The translations under genes and the position numbers were made by a program. Positions 57,914 to 64,000 of a stretch of 64,000 nt of DNA are shown piece by piece. Where the stretch lies: NCBI RefSeq assembly GCF_024763615.1, contig NC_077222.1:48174001-48238000 (forward strand). Reading direction: 5' to 3'. Position 1 is the first letter of the stretch. Each line of letters begins with the position of its first letter. Source of the stretch: Phlebotomus papatasi. Taxonomy: Eukaryota > Arthropoda > Insecta > Diptera > Psychodidae. The notes under the pieces were generated by a model. That model was not told the DNA's origin and did no database searches. It saw only the letters and a list, made by a program, of their open reading frames with translations.

Positions 57914-58285
57914 TCAACCCCGACCTCCGCCACCCATCAGAAATGCTTGCACTTCCAAAATGCTATAGTTGGGGGTGGTTTTTGAGGCATGCGGAGCATG
58001 AGGGATTTGCTGCTGAAATTGACCAAACATATTCCCAGACAACTTCCGAGGGGGGTCCTTTTGAGGGTGCAACACTTCCGGTCTCACGGAGTGAACCTCT
58101 CTTGGGCTTAGAGACAGGGCTGCACTCTGAAAAAAATTGTCCCTGGGTAAGTGGTTTGTGGTAAGTTTGGAGAGTTGGTTTAGGATTGTGGAGAATGCGA
58201 CCTTCATTGAGTGAAAATATTGCCATTCGCACTTTCCTCTCACTGCCACTTCCCTTCCCCGACACCAATCTCTCACCCACCGCAC
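57914..58285. other. GC-rich stretch open in several frames; candidate exon of an unidentified gene
   Basis: This stretch is much more GC-rich than its surroundings and stays open on both strands. On the minus strand a pyrimidine tract ends TTTTTTTCAG near 58126, followed by an open frame ending in GGGGRG and a stop just before AAATAAATC, as in a terminal exon. On the plus strand an exon could run from CATCAG|AAATGC (57940) to CCCTGG|GTAAGT (58145). I recognise none of the possible proteins. The strand is undecided. Confidence 0.3.
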
Positions 58286-59160
58286 ACATTATGATATTCA
58301 GCACTTGAGATGACGAGAGAATGGTGGGACTATAGACGAAGCAAAAAATAAATAAAAAATAGAGTAGAAAAAAGCTCAGTCTCACCCCCAGAATCTTCCT
58401 ATATAATCTACGGGGAGGTATAGCTTTTCTATATTACAGTATGGCATGTATTTGGTGTTTTTAAGGAGTAAGAGGAGAGATACCTATAAAAAAGTGATTT
58501 GTTTGATTGACACTTTTAATTGGATTAATTTCACTTTTTCCTATTGTTCATAACAAAAACAATTCCTCACCACGAAATAGCAATTAATCTTTCAACTTAT
58601 AGAATTAAGTGACATAAACTTCTTGACTCAGGAAGATTAGAAATTTACATAAATAAGTAATTAAATTCTGACTATTAAATTTGTCCTAATTGCAAATCTA
58701 TAAATAACATTTGTATAAAATTTAATTCAAATGAGAAAGAGCTCAAATGTATGTCTGTCCGTATTCTGCAGATTTTACAACTCAAATTAACATCTACTTT
58801 ATCAAAATTTACTTAAAATTTTATCGCTACCAATTTTGAAATTTAATATAAATCAAAATAAGCTCAATATCGCAAATTTAACAACTAGTGCAAAGTTTCT
58901 GAGCTTTAATGTTTATTTAGGAATTAAGAGATACGACAACTTGTACATGCACTGTGTATCAACAGAAAAATTTATCATCTTTTACATCAACATCGCATTC
59001 TTGCAATTTTAATTTCGCTTATTAAAAGTTTAATAGAGCAGTTTTGCGCCAAATTGGTGTGAATCCCGTGAATTATGTTTAATCGATATGCGTGCAAATT
59101 TTCAACAGGAAGAACTTAGTGCATCTGTAATGATGTAAATGGTTTTTTTTTAATAGTAGG
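58286..59160. other. No firm features
   Basis: AT-rich sequence. A TAGGGTAAGTTGGGTCAATT end at about 59158 resembles the AGGGTAA-type element ends but has no identified partner. Confidence 0.35.
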
Positions 59161-59189
59161 GTAAGTTGGGTCAATTTCAGGCAGCTAAG

Positions 59190-59580
59190 TTTTACTGCTC
59201 AAACCGTTCAAAATCAAAAAGAGAGTGCAGTGACTGCAGTAATATAATCGTCTTTTTTTTCGACTTGTCACCATCCTAGAGTTTAAACGGTAAAAGATAT
59301 CAACTTTCGGTATTCGATGATCCCCAATAAAAAAAATAATATCTTCAGAGGTTTTTTCTTTTCCCCCTACCACCCCCCCCCCCAAAACCATATTTTTTGG
59401 GTTTGCTCAAAATTGACCCAAGCTTTTTCAATGATTTTCGGATATGTTTCAGCGGTAGTCAAAGCGAACATTTCGTCCAAACGTACCAATGACCGGAAAA
59501 TTCGCCATTTTGAATTATTGAAGGTCAAAGGTCAACCACTTTGGAGGGCTCATCTTTCAACCAATTTGAAAGAGTGATTA
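59190..59580 (-). repeat. Inverted unit of the ~310-base repeat family
   Basis: The text GACCCAAGCTTTTTCAATGA, GGAAAATTCGCCATTTTGAA and TTGAAGGTCAAAGGTCAA is the reverse complement of phrases in 36880-37600. Confidence 0.6.
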
Positions 59581-59852
59581 TGCAACTAATAACCCGATCC
59601 CTGTGGAAGAAATAGGTATGATGTGATTGTGAAAGAATCACACATAAAAATGATTATGTGCATGCCTAAAACTTGGCTTGCGGAAAGACCAAATTCCTCT
59701 ATGGAATGTTATGTCTGAATTATATTATTTTATTATTATTTTCATTAATATTTATTATATAAGAATTAGACACAAGTGGCTTTGGCTCCTATTGTCCGTA
59801 AGCTTTTCTTCAATAGAACTTAAAGATGGTCATTACTCAAGACCATCCTTAA

Positions 59853-60185
59853 ATGCTAAAATTAAACAAAAGCTTAAAAAGAGCAGGGGGCAAAATCACT
59901 CATACCTACGGTAATGCCCGTAAAAAGAAATTAACTACCTTTGTTAGCACTAGCTTTTCCCCACAACGGTTAAATCTCGCATTGGTATTAGAATTGGCAA
60001 TATCTGTTGGAGCAACGCCGATTTCTCCTAAAGATATACACACTAAAAAAAGAATTTTAAAAAATCTTTTTAAAAGAAAATTTAATGTATTATTGTGGGC
60101 AGAAACGTCAAATTTATTTAAAAAGGCAATTTTTGACGAAAATTGCTCGTGGTGTGTAGATCTCATAAGACCGTTCCTAGTGTAG
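59853..60185 (+). CDS. Basic 110-residue open frame, unknown
   Basis: This frame encodes a lysine-rich product (start MLKLNKSLKRAGG, end CSWCVDLIRPFLV). An overlapping frame in another phase (59678-59914) covers its start, so neither is clearly real. It sits between a satellite-like repeat and a small TIR element, which suggests a mobile-element remnant. I recognise no domain and no splice signals that decide it. Confidence 0.15.
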   Translation: MLKLNKSLKRAGGKITHTYGNARKKKLTTFVSTSFSPQRLNLALVLELAISVGATPISPKDIHTKKRILKNLFKRKFNVLLWAETSNLFKKAIFDENCSWCVDLIRPFLV

Positions 60186-60333
60186 GAGTGGTATCGTAGA
60201 GATGATTAGTATTGCGAGTTAGTTCATGTTAATAGGAACGATCGTTAATAGAACGTTATAGATCGTTAAAAGGAACGCTGAGGGTTCTAGAAAAACGCTA
60301 ACGGCCAAGGTGCTCATCTACGCGGTTGCTTTA

Positions 60334-60466
60334 GGGCCTTGACAGACCTGAGGGTTAGCCGAGAAACAGCTTAGTGTAATCATATTAGATATAATGGTCA
60401 AACTATATTTCTATCATTTTCCACTAAGTCGTAATTCCGGCTTAAGTCGTAAGTGTGTCTAGGGCA
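60334..60466. mobile_element. Short MITE of the TGCCCTAGACACAC family, TTA duplication
   Basis: The right end CGGCTTAAGTCGTAAGTGTG, then TCTAGGGCA, is well kept. The left GGGCCTTGACAGACCTGAGG is diverged. TTA stands outside both ends. Confidence 0.55.
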
Positions 60467-60606
60467 TTAAGGGCTCCGATGTTACAGATTCCCTGACGGA
60501 TTTAACGTTTTATACTTTCAAGGTGAAATTAAGGAGTGTACAATTAAATATTTGGATTGATAACTATTAATTACATTTTGGGTCTCTGATTTGAGGGTTT
60601 TAAATT

Positions 60607-60623
60607 GGGGGGGGGGGGGGGGG
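60607..60623. repeat. Poly-G run of 17
   Basis: An uninterrupted run of 17 G on the plus strand, in AT-rich surroundings. Confidence 0.9.
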
Positions 60624-60777
60624 TAATGCGATACATAGCCTTTTCCCTTCAATTCATATGTTCATCTCCAAGCGGGTTAGTTGCCTGGTAGGCCCCGGTA
60701 CACTTAGGTGAGTTAAAGAAGATTGGGTAAGTAAGTAAGTATTTTAGATTAAATTGTGTGATGTACTGGAATTCTTT

Positions 60778-60903
60778 CAGGCTTCGCACATACTTTGGCT
60801 TGGAACACTTCATATTTCCATATTCCTTTAATGAATTTGAGCTTCTTTAAAGTAATATTGTAAAAATATGAGATGTTCGTAGCCAAAGTGTGTGCGAAGC
60901 CTA
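60778..60903. mobile_element. MITE TAGGCTTCGCACAYACTTTGG
   Basis: CAGGCTTCGCACATACTTTG and CAAAGTGTGTGCGAAGCCTA are inverted ends of a 126-base hairpin element. A lone end of the same type, GAGTGTGTGCGAAGCCTAAA, is at about 951-971. Confidence 0.7.
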
Positions 60904-63900
60904 AAGCCATTTCTCTACGAGGTATTTGGTACAAATGGTTATCAGAAAATCGTTAAAACCCATAATCTTTTAACTTCTCATTTTCAAATTAAAAACAATA
61001 AATGTACCACACCAATCTTCTTATATGTAACAATAAGAAAGTTGAAAGCTTAGTGTGGCCAAGTGAGAAAGCTTGCTCTGGCCACCCTGTAAAACTTCTA
61101 TACATGAGCTTATGCATGTAAAGAGACTGTCAACTGTACTATGTGTGGTATATTAAATGTAGATATACGTTAGAACCTTACAAGAGAAGCGAGAGCGAGA
61201 CCCACCATCGCCTCTGATGGGTGTCGGGATGCTAGGAAAATCCAAAGGCACTGGGGAATTGAACGGATACAACGATAATGGCACAGAAGGCGACAATAGA
61301 CTAATTTCTGCACAAGCGCATGCGTTGACCCAGACGACTCGTTTTTGGCGGCAGTTACCACCGCGATGGGGTTGTGATAGCACGCTTTTAACCCTTGGCA
61401 TCTCAATCACTATACTGCCGCATTCTTTGCACCCGAAAAAGTCGAGTAGTTTCGTATGGGTCACGCAGTCTCCAAGTCTGTTCTTGTGCTGTCTCAGTTG
61501 GAAATTTATGCCCAAGACAAATGGTGTAATGTGCGACGAAGCTTTTCCCGCTAAAATTGTGAAACAAGTTAAGAAAGTGTTTGAATGTATCCTCAGAGTA
61601 CATCCAGATTAGTGGTAATGTGAAGACCAAAGAGACTTCCTCGAAGAGAGTTCAAGTAGCGAGAAAAGTGAAACGGATAACTTTGAGATTGAATTCTTGT
61701 GAAGAGGAAAGATTAACAAGGATAGAATTTTTTCAAGTGTAAAATAGTTATAAGTTTTCCATGGAAATATACCATAGCAAAACAGACAACAATCTCAATC
61801 AGTGATTTTTTTTTCTATCGACAATACAATTAATCATCATACAGTCGATAAAAATTCCAATCACTTGTACAACACGAGGACAAATTCATCCGATTCTAAT
61901 TATCTTGTGTATTTAAATGTAACTTGTATATCTAAATTGTTCCTTTAGTGTATACAACCATCCCCAAAGGGATTGATATCATGAAGCGATAAAAGAAACA
62001 TAGAAAAAAACTGAGGATAAATTGGATTATAACTCACTAATAAATTCTTCTTTCACGGGGGTGAAATTTTCCCGGACAAGATAGCACAAAAGAAAACGGA
62101 TGGATCAACATACAAATTATTAGAAGAATAAGAAAAAAAACGAGAAAAAAATCCCATAAAAGGAAAATCTTCAGTGAAAAATGACAAATTTATGTTTAAC
62201 ATCAACTGTGCACTTAGTATATTTGTTAAAAGTGGAATAAGAAGTTTTGGAGCCACAAGAGGGCTAGGAAGAAGAGATTTAGCATTGCATTTTGGGGTGT
62301 CATTCACAGACATAAAGTGCCACCCACTGGATATAAGTTCTACCCTGCGAATAGATAAATGGAAATTTCTCTTCTTATGAATTGAGACATCTAGTATGTC
62401 CATTCACTTACATCCACCAACCACAGAAGCATAAAAATTTCGGGTGCGTAAAAATTTTTCTACTTACCCTCGGTGATCCCCTTTTTGATATGCGTATACA
62501 GAGGCCACAATTTCTTTTTAGTTTTCTCCCCATCTATTTTTGCCCCACAATTTTCACCCCTTTCAGCACTCTGCCTTCAGATAAGCATCCAATGTGATAA
62601 AATAGTCTACATGAGTTGAAGGTATTAGCCTCGGCGAAGTGCTCAAAATTCTTCAAATAAAACAATAAAAAAAGATTTTTTCGGTCTAACAGCAGAAAAA
62701 ATAAAATAAAGAAATAGAACGAATAAACTGGAAACAAAAGATCAATAAACCTGTTCTAAGCTGTGAATTAAATTAATAAATTTTATACAAACTATTCAAA
62801 AATCTCATGCTTTGTGTAAATTGGAAAAAATCATCATCACTAAGGGCTTCTAAAAAAGCCAAATAAAGTCAAAAAATAATACACAACAAAATAGAAATAT
62901 CTAACATTTTGAATAAGAGACACATTCTAAAGTTGTTGGAAACTACTCAATAAAACAGTAAAACCTTCGATTTATCCAAAAAGTTTAAAAGTTTGTGTTT
63001 CTCGAGAGCTTTGTATAGACGAATTTTGATTTTCTACTCAAATGATTACTACTGTAAATAAATATTATTCTCTAAGTTCTTCTTAGAGATTAGCAGTTTA
63101 AATCTTCTGAATAATAATATGGAAAACAAATTTATTACTTCTCCTTTATCGATGATTATATATAAAATCAAACGTGTAGTTTTAAGAGCTGACAAAATAA
63201 ATCTGTTACTCATTTATAACTATTACACAAGTCTGGGCATTTCTCTCTTACATTTTCATATAAAAGTAATTAAGTAAATGAATATAGAAACACCAACAAG
63301 GTTACAATATGGAATATTTCCTAATATCCACTTGACGAAAATTTTATAGTTAAAATTAACGCGTAATACATAAAAAGAAAACGAAAACGTCATAATACTT
63401 CAGATTGCCCATTTTTTAGTTGATTAAAAATTGATTTAAATAATTAAGTATTTTGAAGATAACGTGAAATAATTTAAAATATAATACAATTACTTTCTCG
63501 TCCCTGAAACTAAAAAAAAAACTTTAAATTCTTTATTGAATTTTAAAAGGTTTGCCCTTAGAGCTTGACTGTATTTCCTTTTTTACAAGTTTTTATCAAG
63601 TTTGAGAAAACTGTTATTAAACATTAATTTGCTGTATTTCTTAGAAGCAAGATTGAGTAAAAAAAGTTGCTAAGGCTGTATGGTTTTCACGTCTTGAACT
63701 ACCTCCCAAACTTTTCCCAAAAATTATATGGGTATTTTTTCTGAATTACCAATTTCTTTTAATTTCATCTGAACCCTCATTGAGCAATTAAAAGTGTGAA
63801 AAGAAATAATCACTAATTTATCAATCACTAATGGAAAAATAATCCTGAATGTGATAAAGGATTTCCCCCCGAATCTACTCAAGTCTTTCGAATTTCCAAT

Positions 63901-64000
63901 TAAATAAACCTTGAATATATATTACACATTATTTGCTAAAAATAAAAAGTAATATAAATGTAATTTTCACATTTAAATGCAAGAGAATGAATTCTCTATG
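60904..64000. other. Unassigned right end of the window
   Basis: The stretch 61153-61630 is GC-richer and open in several frames on both strands, with a phrase HTKLLDFFGCKECG that is suggestive of zinc coordination but does not fit a C2H2 finger. 62053-62600 has overlapping frames. From 62750 on, only AT-rich sequence is seen. No gene is called. Confidence 0.35.

Noticed and set aside
61153..61630. Zinc-finger exon
   Set aside because: The Cys and His spacing does not fit C2H2 or other fingers I know, and the best phrases fall in different frames.
1..64000. CRISPR arrays, bacterial operons, rRNA
   Set aside because: No regularly spaced direct repeats with unique spacers and no rRNA-like sequence. 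Splice signals and repeat content show a eukaryotic nuclear genome.

Overview
The window is about two-thirds A+T, with long introns bearing GT...AG signals, no operons and a very dense load of terminal-inverted-repeat DNA elements, a few tRNA-headed SINEs and one short non-LTR insertion. This is nuclear DNA of an insect, most likely a nematoceran fly. A phlebotomine sand fly is a reasonable guess from overall character, but the sequence alone does not prove the species.

One protein-coding gene can be established with confidence. It is a minus-strand member of the DEG/ENaC (pickpocket/Nach) sodium-channel family, reconstructed here as seven coding exons from 41224 down to 1124. All six junctions keep frame, and the joined coding length is 1401 bases (466 codons plus stop). 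The exons carry, in order, the cytosolic His-Gly gating motif, TM1 plus the post-TM1 motif, the large extracellular palm/finger region, two Cys-rich segments, the pre-TM2 segment, and TM2 with its Gly-x-Ser selectivity filter. Two introns are tiny (107 and 134 bases) and four are large (6.0 to 17.3 kb). The large ones are filled with mobile elements.

Layout: 1-9.6 kb is intron 6 and the last exon, with a foldback element, a nested 2.8-kb element and several small TIR elements. 9.6-10.0 kb holds exons 5 and 6. 10.0-16.0 kb is intron 4, with a second copy of the CCGG-rich element, a palindromic mini-copy, and a retroposon inside a TIR element. 16.0-16.2 kb is exon 4. 16.2-33.4 kb is intron 3, with a three-deep nest, Tc1-, pogo- and Harbinger-like non-autonomous elements and a 2.9-kb foldback. 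33.4-34.3 kb holds exons 2 and 3. 34.3-41.1 kb is intron 1, with a SINE, a ~300-bp tandem repeat and a palindromic foldback. 41.1-41.2 kb is exon 1. From 41.5 to 64 kb I see mostly repeats and unassigned DNA, with one GC-rich multi-frame open stretch near 58 kb that could be an exon of another gene.

No classical cellular system beyond the channel gene is visible. The most unusual content is in the repeats. Many otherwise unrelated element families share the terminal core TA-GGG(G/T)(A/G)A. A degenerate modular array (landmarks ATCTCCGGTTCTA, ACCGATTTTGATGA, CACCAGGGGCGC) recurs in two structurally different elements. Several long near-perfect palindromes lie inside the transcribed introns and could give hairpin RNA precursors.
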